Position numbers and translations under genes: made by a program. Positions 27,513-36,002 of a stretch of 64,000 bases of DNA are shown in pieces. Position 1 is the first letter of the stretch; every line of letters begins with the position of its first letter. The notes under the pieces were generated by a model, which made no database searches, was not told where the DNA came from, and saw only the letters and a list, made by a program, of their open reading frames with translations. The stretch comes from DASPSM01 sp963800135 (GTDB taxonomy: Bacteria > Planctomycetota > Planctomycetia > Planctomycetales > Planctomycetaceae): the NCBI GenBank assembly GCA_963800135.1, contig CAWCZR010000018.1, positions 1 to 64,000 of the forward strand. Reading direction: 5' to 3'.

Positions 27513-29402
27513 TCAGGCTGACTTCTGGACGGCAGCCAGTGGTCCGTCGGCCGTGGCGATGGGATGCCGGCGCGCTTCGTCTCCCGCAATCGACTGCACG
27601 AGCTGCTGCAGCTGAACCAGCTGGACCGCGGTTTCTTGCATGCTCGTGCCGAACTGGTCCGCGCCGACTTCCAGCAACTGCTCGCGATTTCCCTTCTCGG
27701 AGTCAGTCGGCAATCCCCAGCGGCCGACGACAATCTTCAGGTCGGGGAAACTGGCCCGCAGACGCTTGCAGATCAGCCGCGTGTGGGACAGGCCGCCCGG
27801 CGGCAGCGAGCCGATGCAGACGATGCCCGGATGCCCCTCGTCGACACGCGTGACAATTTCGGAGACGAGATGGTCGGTTGACAGCACCTCGGCCGCGCAG
27901 ACCCGCGGATCGAGCAGGCGACAAAACATCTCGATCGCGACTTCGTCGGCCGCATCCCGCGCCGCACAGGCCAGGATCTTGATCGTCGAGTGACCGCTCG
28001 CCGACTCCGCAGCGGCCGCCTGGTCGAAATTCCCCGGGACCGGACCCAGTTCTTCCACGATTTCCCGCACCACCTCGAAGATCGAGGCGGCTTCGTTCTC
28101 CGACATCAGCCCGGACTCGAAGTCGCTGCGGGCCGAGGTGAGGGCAGGAATCATCACCTCGTCGAAGACGGCGCCGAGCGTTGTTTTCTGCAATTGCTCC
28201 CGGACGATTTCAAACGCTTCGTCCTGATCGTGGGCCAACAGCCGCTGATAGAGCTGCAATTGGGGTGTGAGAACGGCCTCGTCCCCCAGCAAAATGTCGA
28301 GAAACGCCAGATTGGGAAAGTGTTTTCCGAGGACCACCAGGCACACCGTCAGCGGCACGGAGAGCACCAGTCCCGGCGCTCCCCACAGCCACGACCAGAA
28401 GGCAATCGCGACGAGCAGTGCCGCCGGCGAGACCCCCATCGAATGCCCGTACAAGAGCGGCTCGAGCACCAGGTTGGCGGCCAGTTCGTAGCCCACATAC
28501 AGGGCCACGATCAACGCCGGTTTCGTCCAACCGGGCATGATCGCCAGACTGAGTGCGAAGGGGAAGAACATCGCGATCCACGGCCCAACGAGCGGAATGT
28601 ATCGCAAGAAAGTCGACAGCACGCCCCACAGAAGGGGATAGGGCATACCGATCAGCCAGAGCCCGCAGCCGACCACCAGCCCAAACGACCCGTTGATCAA
28701 CAGCTGCATCAACAAGAACGCGCTGAGGCCTTGGGCACCATCGTCGAGGGCCCGCGTCGTCACCGTCATGTGTCCTTCGCCGAAGAGCCACAAAAAGCGA
28801 TTGCGGAGCTTCTCCCGGTTGATCAGCATGTAAATGACGAGCACGATCACCAGCGCTAGCGACGCAAGGAACTCGAAGACCACGTCGACGGTGGTGATAA
28901 TCGGCCCGAACTGCATCGTCCCCTCCTGGTTGACGACGCGGACGGCCTGCGGTTCGACTTCTTCCTTGACGGGCTTCTCGGCGGCATCGTTGATCGCCGT
29001 GGTCACCTTGTTGCCGAACTCTTCGATCCGCGTCAGCACCGAGTGCCGGCTCGAGCTGCGCAGCTCGCTGATGCGGCGAGAGACGTTGCCCTCGTACTCC
29101 GGCAACTGGTTGGCAAACTGCAACAACTGGCTCGTCATGATCCAGCCACAAACGCCGGCGAGCACCATCGTCGCAGTCACGACGGTCACCACGGCCGGAG
29201 CGCGAGGCACCCCGCGTCGCGTCAGCAACATCACGACCGGGTTGAGGATGAAGGCCAACAGCACGGCAAAGGCGATCGGCACCATCACCACCTTCGCCAG
29301 AGACAGGCAGGCAATGATGACGACGGCCAGCAAAAACTTTCCGACCGTGGGGGGGATCCGCAGCGTCCAGGCCGAGGTCGTGCGATGCGTGCGCTTCGCC
29401 AC
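27513..29402 (-). CDS. AI-2E family transporter with C-terminal Rossmann-like extension
   Basis: A 629-residue protein. Residues 15-375 form the AI-2 exporter/TqsA-PerM fold with eight helices (VPIAFAVLLAFILNPVV, LLINGSFGLVVGCGLWLIGMP, LRYIPLVGPWIAMFFPFALS, YELAANLVLEPLLYGHS). This family covers AI-2 export and Na+/H+ antiport. The extra 250 cytoplasmic residues include IKILACAARDAADEVAIEM, then HPGIVCIGSLPPGG and LKIVVGRWG, resembling a cobalamin-binding-type Rossmann fold without its His motif. It ends a minus-strand run of small membrane-protein genes. Confidence 0.85.
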   Translation of the reverse strand: MAKRTHRTTSAWTLRIPPTVGKFLLAVVIIACLSLAKVVMVPIAFAVLLAFILNPVVMLLTRRGVPRAPAVVTVVTATMVLAGVCGWIMTSQLLQFANQLPEYEGNVSRRISELRSSSRHSVLTRIEEFGNKVTTAINDAAEKPVKEEVEPQAVRVVNQEGTMQFGPIITTVDVVFEFLASLALVIVLVIYMLINREKLRNRFLWLFGEGHMTVTTRALDDGAQGLSAFLLMQLLINGSFGLVVGCGLWLIGMPYPLLWGVLSTFLRYIPLVGPWIAMFFPFALSLAIMPGWTKPALIVALYVGYELAANLVLEPLLYGHSMGVSPAALLVAIAFWSWLWGAPGLVLSVPLTVCLVVLGKHFPNLAFLDILLGDEAVLTPQLQLYQRLLAHDQDEAFEIVREQLQKTTLGAVFDEVMIPALTSARSDFESGLMSENEAASIFEVVREIVEELGPVPGNFDQAAAAESASGHSTIKILACAARDAADEVAIEMFCRLLDPRVCAAEVLSTDHLVSEIVTRVDEGHPGIVCIGSLPPGGLSHTRLICKRLRASFPDLKIVVGRWGLPTDSEKGNREQLLEVGADQFGTSMQETAVQLVQLQQLVQSIAGDEARRHPIATADGPLAAVQKSA

Positions 29403-29556
29403 TTAGAGATTCATCCGGGGAAGTTCGGTGGAAACGGGAGCGGAGCGGAAATTTGGACCGAGCACCGCCGCTTGGCAAAAACGAGCGGGGCTGCGTCCGG
29501 CAAGCGCCATCACGCAACCCCGCACCTGGTGACAATCCGGGCGTCGTCCAGCAGTC

Positions 29557-29766
29557 TTACCACGGCTTGAGACGCCATCCGAGAATGAAGCCCACGCCGA
29601 AACAGGCCAGGGCGAACGTTTCGGGGCGTTCCCGGGCGTACGTTTTGGCGTATTGGAGCAGATCATCGAACGGTTGCATTTGCGAGCTGCCCTGCCGGGC
29701 CACGCGCCCACCGTCCCCGGTCCGCTGTTGGGACAGGCGACCGGCTTGCGATTGATGTTGAGGCAT
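29557..29766 (-). CDS. Short membrane-anchored protein, YqjD/ElaB-like tail
   Basis: A 69-residue protein beginning MPQHQSQAGRLSQQ with a C-terminal RERPETFALACFGVGFILGWRLKPW, one membrane helix with glycine spacing. This R-P-x-x-x-hydrophobic-GxGFxLGW ending is typical of DUF883/YqjD-type stress proteins anchored to the inner membrane. ATG at 29766 follows GAGGATTGTCACTC. It lies between a holin-like gene and the AI-2E-type gene on the same strand. Confidence 0.65.
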   Translation of the reverse strand: MPQHQSQAGRLSQQRTGDGGRVARQGSSQMQPFDDLLQYAKTYARERPETFALACFGVGFILGWRLKPW

Positions 29767-29806
29767 GAGTGACAATCCTCTATTGGGAGAAAATCGTGCG
29801 AGATCT

Positions 29807-30274
29807 TCACGTCCGGGAGCTGGACCGCGGCAGGCCCGACCCTGTGGTGGGCCCCGAACGGTGCAGCATTTCCTTGACGCGCTCGATGTTGTTGACCAAC
29901 TCCTCGCGGGAATGTGTAAAGATCCCCGGAGGTTTACGGAACCACGCGATCGCATAGCCGACGAGCGATGCGGCCACAAAGATCGCGAAAATGAACGTGA
30001 TCCAGACCGACGCCAGCCGGCTCATACCGGCGACATCGATGAGCAGAAGGGCGATGCCAAACAACGCCACCGGCACGGCGCAGACCGCTAGCACGGCGCC
30101 AGCGGCCAAGGCCACAAGCGGCCGCTGAATGCGGGAGCCGGCCTCCTTCGCGTCGAGCGTGAAGAGCTGGGCCTGGAGCTGACCCAGCGTCAAGATGTCG
30201 TGCAGGATCTGGCCCACGCTTCGCGCGGCCGTTCCGCCTGCCGAGTGACCGTTTTCCTCGACGCGCGCGCTCAT
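29807..30274 (-). CDS. Phage-holin/YqjE-like membrane protein
   Basis: A 155-residue protein with a polar N-terminus (SVGQILHDILTLGQLQAQLF), two strong membrane helices (residues 50-78 and 84-106) and a basic tail. Layout and the phrase LTLGQLQAQLFTLDAKEAG match the Holin-X/YqjE family found beside YqjD-type genes. It probably does not act as a phage holin. ATG at 30274 overlaps the stop of the upstream gene by four bases (ATGA). Confidence 0.75.
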   Translation of the reverse strand: MSARVEENGHSAGGTAARSVGQILHDILTLGQLQAQLFTLDAKEAGSRIQRPLVALAAGAVLAVCAVPVALFGIALLLIDVAGMSRLASVWITFIFAIFVAASLVGYAIAWFRKPPGIFTHSREELVNNIERVKEMLHRSGPTTGSGLPRSSSRT

Positions 30275-30477
30275 CGTCGTTTGATCCAAAAGGCCAGCAG
30301 GACGCCGGCCAAAAGTGCGGCCGCCAGGCTGAACCCCGGATGATCGGCAATCGTGTCTTCGAGACTATCGAAATACTTGGTCGCCGGTCCCATCATCCCG
30401 CGGCCCGCGGCAGGTCGAGAGCGCCGCTCCTTGCTGCTCGCGAACGCCTCTTCCGAAAGTCGATTTTTCATGATCAT
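30271..30477 (-). CDS. Short membrane-anchored protein (DUF883/YqjD-like)
   Basis: A 68-residue protein: a polar basic start, then KYFDSLEDTIADHPGFSLAA leading into a single C-terminal helix ending in KRR. AGGAGGTCCGAAGCG precedes ATG 30477, one of the best ribosome sites in the window. It overlaps neighbours on both sides by four bases, so three genes are translationally coupled. Confidence 0.7.
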   Translation of the reverse strand: MIMKNRLSEEAFASSKERRSRPAAGRGMMGPATKYFDSLEDTIADHPGFSLAAALLAGVLLAFWIKRR

Positions 30478-30908
30478 CGCTTCGGACCTCCTGCCCCCTC
30501 AGGCCCGCTCGGCCCGGGGGGCCGGTTCATGAATTGATTGAACTGCTGCGTCGCGACGGACAGGCCGGCCCGCAGGATGAGACCCAGCGCCACTCCCGCC
30601 AACTCGCGCCCCAACGACTTGGCTTTCTCTTGAGTCGCGGACTGGCCCAACGTCACCTTCGCATGCTTGGCCAGCTCCGCCATTTGCTCCGGAGTAGGCG
30701 AGACGACTTTGGGCTTCGACGGCACGACCAGGTACGCCGCCACGGCCGCCGCGCCTAGGCAGAGCCACGGAGCGTGGCGCACATATCAGCGCCAATCGAA
30801 CATCCCCCGCGTGCTCTGCACGAACGTTTCCACTTCGTCGTCCAGATTCGACCGGATCTGGCGCATCTCCTCGCGCACCTGCTCGATCGTGGCCTCAGAG
30901 CGGGTCAT
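30474..30908 (-). CDS. Small membrane protein interrupted by an in-frame TGA
   Basis: From ATG 30908 the frame reads MTRSEATIEQVREEMRQI, to MFDWR, then a TGA at 30788-30786, and continues in the same frame as YVRHAPWLCLGAAAVAAYLVVP to the stop at 30474. The two parts together (145 codons) look like one protein: an acidic helical domain, the WR-x-YV-x-PW junction, a single membrane helix and a Gly/Pro-rich tail. Since both halves share the frame, the TGA is a point change (or sequence error), not an indel. A GTG at 30782 could start the second part alone. Confidence 0.6.
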
Positions 30909-31068
30909 GGCAATGATCTCATTTCTTCCTCGGTCGGCGACCGACAATTCCCGGCAGCCCTGTTTTCACCGCGAATTTGTGCTCTGATTCGAGCATACCG
31001 CATTGCCCAGGTCGAGGCAGCAACCAAATCCGGCCGTCTCTCCGGCCTCTCACCGCGCCATCCGGCCT

Positions 31069-31377
31069 CTAGCGCGGGAGATGACGGCTGATGGCCTCCG
31101 GAATGGCGTTCCGTACCACGTCGCAGACCTGGTGGCTCAACGAATCAAGCCGCGACGACGTCGTCGACTCCCGGCTCAGTGCGCCGGCGATCGTCTGACC
31201 GACGAGCACGCCCACGCCGAGACCGACGCCGAAGGCCAACAGAGTCGAAGCCATTGGATAGTCCTCGACAAGTTCGCGCGATGAATCGACGATCTCTCGC
31301 GACGACGAGGCGATTGAGCTTCGCGCCGACGACGACATTCCCCGTCGGCGATTGCCTTGCTGCATATGCGAACTCAT
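31069..31377 (-). CDS. Short membrane-anchored protein, glycine-zipper helix
   Basis: A 102-residue protein with a Ser/Arg-rich N-terminus, the phrase SREIVDSSRELVEDYPMAST and one helix LLAFGVGLGVGVLVGQTIAG with regular glycines, as in YqjD/DUF883-type stress proteins. ATG at 31377 follows CGGGAGCCGGTC. It is part of the minus-strand run from 31894 down to 27513. Confidence 0.7.
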   Translation of the reverse strand: MSSHMQQGNRRRGMSSSARSSIASSSREIVDSSRELVEDYPMASTLLAFGVGLGVGVLVGQTIAGALSRESTTSSRLDSLSHQVCDVVRNAIPEAISRHLPR

Positions 31378-31474
31378 GACCGGCTCCCGAAAAGGCGAAG
31401 GCCCGACCGACGCAGGCCCCCACGGTGCAATGCATCGCCGGGCACCCGCGCCCGGGCGAACAACGCCGCCGCGT

Positions 31475-31894
31475 TCAGCGACTGCGGAGGCTGGCGCCGA
31501 TCAAGAGACCGACGAACACGCCGATGCCGAAGCAGAACGCCACCGATTCGGTGGGACGTTGCCGGATCATGTCCTCGGCCTGCTCGTAACCGCCGCGGAC
31601 GCTGTCGAGCGCCTGTTGCGACCCCTCTTGGATTCGATCGGCAGCCTGCTGCACGTATTCGCGCACGTCCTCGGTCGCCTCCGTGAAGGATGCCGAGCCT
31701 TTGGTCGTGAGCTCGTCGAGATAATCTTCGACCTGCGAACGGGCTTCGCCCGTCTTTCGCTGAATCAGACCGACCAGCTGATCGATGTTGCCGTTGAAGG
31801 TTTGCACGTCGTCGTTGCTCAGTTGCCCCCAATGTTTACGGAGCTTTCCCTTGATCTCGTTCCAGTTCCCTTGAAGCGTGGCTTGGTTAATCAT
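31475..31894 (-). CDS. CsbD domain fused to a DUF883-like membrane anchor
   Basis: A 139-residue protein. Residues 1-60 are a CsbD domain (MINQATLQGNWNEIKGKLRK, then WGQLSNDDVQTFNGNIDQL), followed by an amphipathic acidic linker and the anchor IRQRPTESVAFCFGIGVFVGLLIG. It therefore combines the two protein types found separately in this region. ATG at 31894 follows GAAGGAGTCGCGGTC. It is the first gene of the minus-strand stress run. Confidence 0.85.
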   Translation of the reverse strand: MINQATLQGNWNEIKGKLRKHWGQLSNDDVQTFNGNIDQLVGLIQRKTGEARSQVEDYLDELTTKGSASFTEATEDVREYVQQAADRIQEGSQQALDSVRGGYEQAEDMIRQRPTESVAFCFGIGVFVGLLIGASLRSR

Positions 31895-32395
31895 GACCGC
31901 GACTCCTTCGGTTAAATGTGTTTTATCGAGATTTCCGGGTCCGCACCGAAGAAAGAGCATCAGCACGAGCCGCCCGGCGAATGCTCAACTTAATGCAAGG
32001 GTTATGCCAAACAGGTGACATCGCATCGAGGCAGCGAACTTTCTCAAGAGTGTGCTGCCTGCCGGTGTAGATCGCGCAGTCAATTTGCGCTCGAAGCAAG
32101 TTAGTGGCCGACGTGTGCAAGCATTGCGTTCGGCCGCGTTGGTCCGGCCGCAGCCAACATGTCGGCCACGCAATCAAAAACGACACAAGTTGAGCAGCGG
32201 GCCCCGGGCGAAGTTTGATCGGAAGCGGCCCGCAAGGGCGAGTTCGCGCCGTTGGCACTCCGTTTGCATCTCTCCGCGAAAGTCAGCTGCAGCTCGGGAA
32301 GTGCATCTCTATCCCACGTGTCCGCGTAGTGCATCGGTCAGGAGAAATCTGATCGCCCGCGAGCGCGTTCAACCTTTACGACAAGGAGACCCGCC
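31895..32395. other. Divergent intergenic region of the stress genes
   Basis: About 500 nt between the CsbD-fusion gene and the DUF3309 gene, so it should hold both promoters and any stress-sigma-factor sites. I could not identify a convincing -10/-35 pair. No long repeat or open frame with coding character is seen. Confidence 0.4.
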
Positions 32396-32548
32396 ATGGG
32401 CCTCATTTTGCTGATCGTGCTGATCATTTTGTTGCTGGGAGCCGTGCCGGCATGGCCGCACAGTCGCAACTGGGGCTACTACCCGAGTGGCGGACTGGGA
32501 CTGATCATCGTGATCCTCCTGGTGCTCGTGCTGATGCATCAGATTTAG
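32396..32548 (+). CDS. DUF3309 family small membrane protein
   Basis: A 50-residue protein too short for usual gene callers: two hydrophobic helices (LILLIVLIILLLGAVP and LGLIIVILLVLVLM) around the hallmark loop WPHSRNWGYYPSGG. This is the whole-length signature of DUF3309, a family of unknown function common in stress gene clusters. ATG at 32396 follows AAGGAGACCCGCC and the stop is TAG at 32546-32548. Confidence 0.88.
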   Translation: MGLILLIVLIILLLGAVPAWPHSRNWGYYPSGGLGLIIVILLVLVLMHQI

Positions 32549-32708
32549 CGGAACGGTCCGCCGGGAACGCGCAACAGGCCGGCGTCGACTTGCATGCACA
32601 ATGCGAGTCGACGCCGGCCGTCGATTTGACGCCTGCCGCTTTTTCTCAATCCGCCGCCCTCGATCACGGCTCCCCGCGTTGACGTCTTTCCTGAAAGGAG
32701 AAGGTTTC

Positions 32709-33260
32709 ATGGCCCCGCTGACTTCCAAGCCAACACCGGCCAGCAAGCCAATGCCGGCAAAGTCGCCCGCGAAATCGCAGCCCGCCAAGAGCGATCACAA
32801 CGGCAAACCTGAAATGACTCGGCAACGGTTGGCCGAGTTGCTCAACGAAGACCTGGCGCGCGAGTATCAGGCCATCATCGCTTATGTCGTTTATTCGCAG
32901 GTGCTCAAAGGGGCGGCCTACATGAAGATTGCCTCCGAGCTGGAGTTGCACGCTGCGCAGGAGCTGCAGCACGCGCTTGTCATCGCCAAGCAGATCGACT
33001 ACCTGGGCGGCACGCCGACCGTCGAGCCCAAGCCCGTGAAGATGTCGGACGACCCGCGCGAGCTCTTGCAATTCGATCTCGACAATGAAATCCAGACAAT
33101 TCGGAATTATCGAGACCGCGTAACGCAGTGCGAGTCGCTCGGCGAATTTGCAATTGCCGAAATCGTGCGTAAGCTCTTAGTAGAAGAGCAGGACCATGAG
33201 ATCGACCTGGCGACGGCGCTCGGCATCGATCCTCCTGATCCGTCCGATCCCGCCCGCTGA
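32709..33260 (+). CDS. Ferritin-like / bacterioferritin-type protein
   Basis: A 183-residue protein. About 35 Lys/Pro/Ser-rich residues precede a four-helix bundle: LNEDLAREYQAIIAYVVYSQ and ELELHAAQELQHALVIAKQID provide the first ExxH-type ligands, and DLDNEIQTIRNYRDRV with VEEQDHEIDLA the second set. Such proteins store iron or protect DNA from Fenton chemistry. The basic tail could bind DNA or polyphosphate, as in some Dps proteins. ATG at 32709 follows AAAGGAGAAGG. Confidence 0.85.
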   Translation: MAPLTSKPTPASKPMPAKSPAKSQPAKSDHNGKPEMTRQRLAELLNEDLAREYQAIIAYVVYSQVLKGAAYMKIASELELHAAQELQHALVIAKQIDYLGGTPTVEPKPVKMSDDPRELLQFDLDNEIQTIRNYRDRVTQCESLGEFAIAEIVRKLLVEEQDHEIDLATALGIDPPDPSDPAR

Positions 33261-33317
33261 GTCTGCCAAGTTGGAGGGTCGCTCCGGGCCAACCTCGATG
33301 TCAGGGGAAGTTCGTCG

Positions 33318-33687
33318 ATGCGACACACTTTACGCTTGTTGCCGTGCGCGGCACTGATTGGCGGTCTGATGCTGAGTGCGGCTGCGCACAGCCCCAAAGC
33401 TTTCGCTGGCGGCAGTCCCTACGGGCCCGGGTGGCAGTCCTACCCCTATGATGCAATCGGCGACACGAACCCGTACAACTATTACGACGCGCGGGTACAA
33501 CGCCCCGTTTGCCTACGCCGGAACACAGGGCGAGAGAATCTTCCCGTACTACGGACCTGGCTATTACGGCGCGCGGGCCGACAGCCCGTCGCGCCCGGCC
33601 TACTTCACGCCGGATGTTTACGCTCCGTACCTTTACGGCCACCTGGGCGGCGGCTGCAATTACCACTGTGGCGTCGGTTGGTGGTAA
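33318..33687 (+). CDS. Exported Tyr/Gly/Pro-rich small protein (one frameshift)
   Basis: Signal peptide (LLPCAALIGGLMLSAAAHSPKAFA) then a short mature part full of Tyr, Pro and Gly. A missing G near 33496 shifts the frame; bridging it gives YNAPFAYAGTQGERIFPYYG and an end LGGGCNYHCGVGWW, consistent with the rest. About 123 residues. Such tyrosine-rich exported proteins recur in planctomycetes without known function. Confidence 0.6.
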
Positions 33688-33796
33688 GACGGGCCGAGTG
33701 AATTAGGAACGGCGAACGGAGTGTCCTTAAAACGGCGCTCCGTTTTGCCTTTGCGCAACGCTCTCAGTAAGACAGCCAACGGCGGAGTTCCACCGG

Positions 33797-34021
33797 TCAG
33801 CGGACGCGTAGACCTTCCGGGAAGTGCCGGTCGACGAGGTGTGCGTCGCTCAGGTGTCCATCCACGAAATGTCGGCTGAACGACCAGACGTGCGGGGCAA
33901 CTCCGACCAGCGCCACGCAAATCCCCATGATGATCTTGCCGGCGACCGCGACCTCGCACGCCAAGGTGAGCTCCACAATCGATTTGGCCGCGAGCGCCAC
34001 CTTAATCCAGCTCTGCCACAT
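33797..34021 (-). CDS. Small membrane protein, unknown
   Basis: A 74-residue protein starting MWQSWIKVALAAKSIVELTL with hydrophobic stretches at residues 5-18 and 25-48 and a His/Arg-rich tail. ATG at 34021 follows GGGAGGAAAACCCG, a strong ribosome site. It lies between convergent and divergent neighbours and may be monocistronic. Confidence 0.6.
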   Translation of the reverse strand: MWQSWIKVALAAKSIVELTLACEVAVAGKIIMGICVALVGVAPHVWSFSRHFVDGHLSDAHLVDRHFPEGLRVR

Positions 34022-34257
34022 CGGGTTTTCCTCCCTGGGATTTCCGCCGACCTTCGGTCCCCGCCTCAATCTCGGTCCCGCGCGTGGCAACGGTGCGGAG
34101 TCCGCTCAAAATGGATGCAAATCCAATACCGGAGTCTGACCGCCTGAACGCCACCCCTTCGTTGATGGATCGGCAAGGTGAGTGAGGTCGGGCATCGGTT
34201 CGGCGCGTATACTGCAGTGTCCCGTTGACCACCCGTCGCGTCGTTGAGCCCTCGCCT

Positions 34258-35976
34258 ATGAGTTTGCAGAAATATCGTCAGAAGCGACGATTCAAAAAGA
34301 CGCCCGAACCGGCCGGGTCACGGGCCGTTCCAAAGGGCCAGTGTTTCGTTGTGCAAAAGCACGCGGCCAGCCACCTGCATTACGACTTTCGTCTGGAGAT
34401 GGGCGGCACGCTCAAAAGCTGGGCGGTGCCCAAAGGTCCCAGTCTCGATCCCGCGCAGAAACGGCTGGCGGTCGAGGTCGAAGATCACCCGATCGAATAT
34501 GCCGACTTCGAAGGCACCATTCCCCAAGGCGAGTACGGCGGCGGCACCGTCATGGTCTGGGATCGCGGCGACTGGACTCCCGAAAATGGCGATCCCGAGG
34601 CGGCACGTCGCGCGGGTGAGATCAAATTCACTCTGCTCGGCGAAAAGCTGCAGGGGAGCTGGGTGCTGGTCCGCACGCGCCGCGGCGACGCACGAAAACC
34701 ACAATGGCTGCTGATCAAGCACCGCGACGACGCCGCGCGCCCTGACGCCAAGCGCGACATCATCGAGACGGCGACCAAAAGCGTAAAGACGGGCCGCTCG
34801 CTCGAAGAGATTGCCGAGGGTGCGCCCTGCGCACAAGAACGGGCGTCGCCGTTCCAAAAAATCCGACACGCCCGACGTCTGGCACAGCCATCGCCCGTCC
34901 CGACGCGTGAAGCGCGAACCGGGTCCGGTCAAAGTCATCGCGCCGGCCAAACGTCCGCGCGTGCCCACAACCACGCTCAGCAAGCTGGCCGGTGCCAAGC
35001 GGCGCGCGATGCCGTCGAAGCCCAAGGCCGAACTGGCGACGCTCGTTCAGGAACCGCCGGAAACGAGCGCCTGGCTCCACGAGATCAAGTTCGACGGTTA
35101 TCGCATGTTTTGCTGCGTGAAGGAGGGCAAAGCCCGGTTCATCAGTCGCAGCGGCCAGGATTGGACAGCCAAGATGGGATCGCTCGTCGAGTTGGCGGCC
35201 CAGCTCCCCGTGGAATCGGTGATTCTCGACGGCGAAGTGGTCGTGCTCGACACGAAGGGCGTCAGCCAGTTTCAGCTGCTGCAGAATGCCCTGGGCAAAG
35301 AGGGTCAGAAGCCACAGGGAGCGCCGCTTCTGTACTACGCGTTCGACCTGATCTATCTGGACCACTTCGATCTCACCGGCGTGGTGCTCGAGAAGCGGAA
35401 GGCACAGCTCGAGGCGCTGCTGAAGCACGCCAAGCTGGGCTCGCAAATTCAGGTCAGCGAGCACGTGGTCGGCAATGGGCGGCAGTTCTACCGCCAGGCC
35501 GCCCGGCGCAGCTCGAAGGCATCATCTCCAAGAAGCGCGACAGCCTGTATGTCGGGGGGCGCGGAGGCGATTGGCTCAAATCCAAGTGCCGCCAGACCGA
35601 GGAATTTGTGATCGGCGGCTACACCAAGCCGGAAGGGTCGCGGATCGGCTTCGGTGCGCTGTTGCTGGGCTATCACCGGGGGAAGGGTGAGTTGGTCTAC
35701 GCCGGCCGCGTTGGCACCGGCTTTGACACCAAGATGCTCCGCCAACTGGCGCCGCGGCTCAAACTGCTCGAGCAGAAGCAAGCCCCATTCACCGGCCCCC
35801 TCCACGATATTCCCCGCAAAGGCGTGCATTGGGTGCGACCGGAACTCGTCGGTCAGGTCGAGTTCGCCAATTGGACGGATGACGGCGTCGTGCGGCAGGC
35901 AGCCTTTCAGGGTCTGCGGGAAGACAAGCCCGCGCGCGAGGTGGTCCTCGAACGGCCAGCTCCGGTGGCCGAATGA
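34258..35976 (+). CDS. ligD: LigD-type 3'-phosphoesterase plus ATP-dependent DNA ligase (two frameshifts)
   Basis: About 570 residues. The N-terminal phosphoesterase domain shows HLHYDFRLEMGG, HPIEYADFEGTIPQGEYGG and WLLIKHRDD. The ligase domain has the adenylation motif EIKFDGYR (catalytic Lys), ILDGEVVVLD, YYAFDLIYLD, LEGIISKKRDS and WLKSKC, and an OB-fold end. The frame shifts near 34820, in the linker, and returns near 35500. In bacterial non-homologous end joining these domains trim and seal breaks. The polymerase module is encoded by the next gene instead of being fused. Confidence 0.9.
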   Translation: MSLQKYRQKRRFKKTPEPAGSRAVPKGQCFVVQKHAASHLHYDFRLEMGGTLKSWAVPKGPSLDPAQKRLAVEVEDHPIEYADFEGTIPQGEYGGGTVMVWDRGDWTPENGDPEAARRAGEIKFTLLGEKLQGSWVLVRTRRGDARKPQWLLIKHRDDAARPDAKRDIIETATKSVKTGRSLEEIAEGAPCAQERASPFQKIRHARRLAQPSPVPTREARTGSGQSHRAGQTSARAHNHAQQAGRCQAARDAVEAQGRTGDARSGTAGNERLAPRDQVRRLSHVLLREGGQSPVHQSQRPGLDSQDGIARRVGGPAPRGIGDSRRRSGRARHEGRQPVSAAAECPGQRGSEATGSAASVLRVRPDLSGPLRSHRRGAREAEGTARGAAEARQAGLANSGQRARGRQWAAVLPPGRPAQLEGIISKKRDSLYVGGRGGDWLKSKCRQTEEFVIGGYTKPEGSRIGFGALLLGYHRGKGELVYAGRVGTGFDTKMLRQLAPRLKLLEQKQAPFTGPLHDIPRKGVHWVRPELVGQVEFANWTDDGVVRQAAFQGLREDKPAREVVLERPAPVAE

Positions 35977-36002
35977 CGGGCCGACAGAGTGGAAAGGCGA
36001 TC

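Noticed and set aside
30786..30788. TGA as selenocysteine or reassigned tryptophan codon
   Set aside because: No selenoprotein family fits, no SECIS-like hairpin was seen, and other genes use TGA as a stop (for example accC, biuH, purine and leucine genes have normal stops).
27065..31894. Prophage region suggested by the holin-like gene
   Set aside because: No integrase, terminase, capsid or lysin genes; the holin-like protein matches the chromosomal YqjE type beside YqjD-like genes.
33797..34021. Possible Ku gene next to LigD
   Set aside because: The product is only 74 residues with membrane helices and has none of the Ku beta-barrel sequence.
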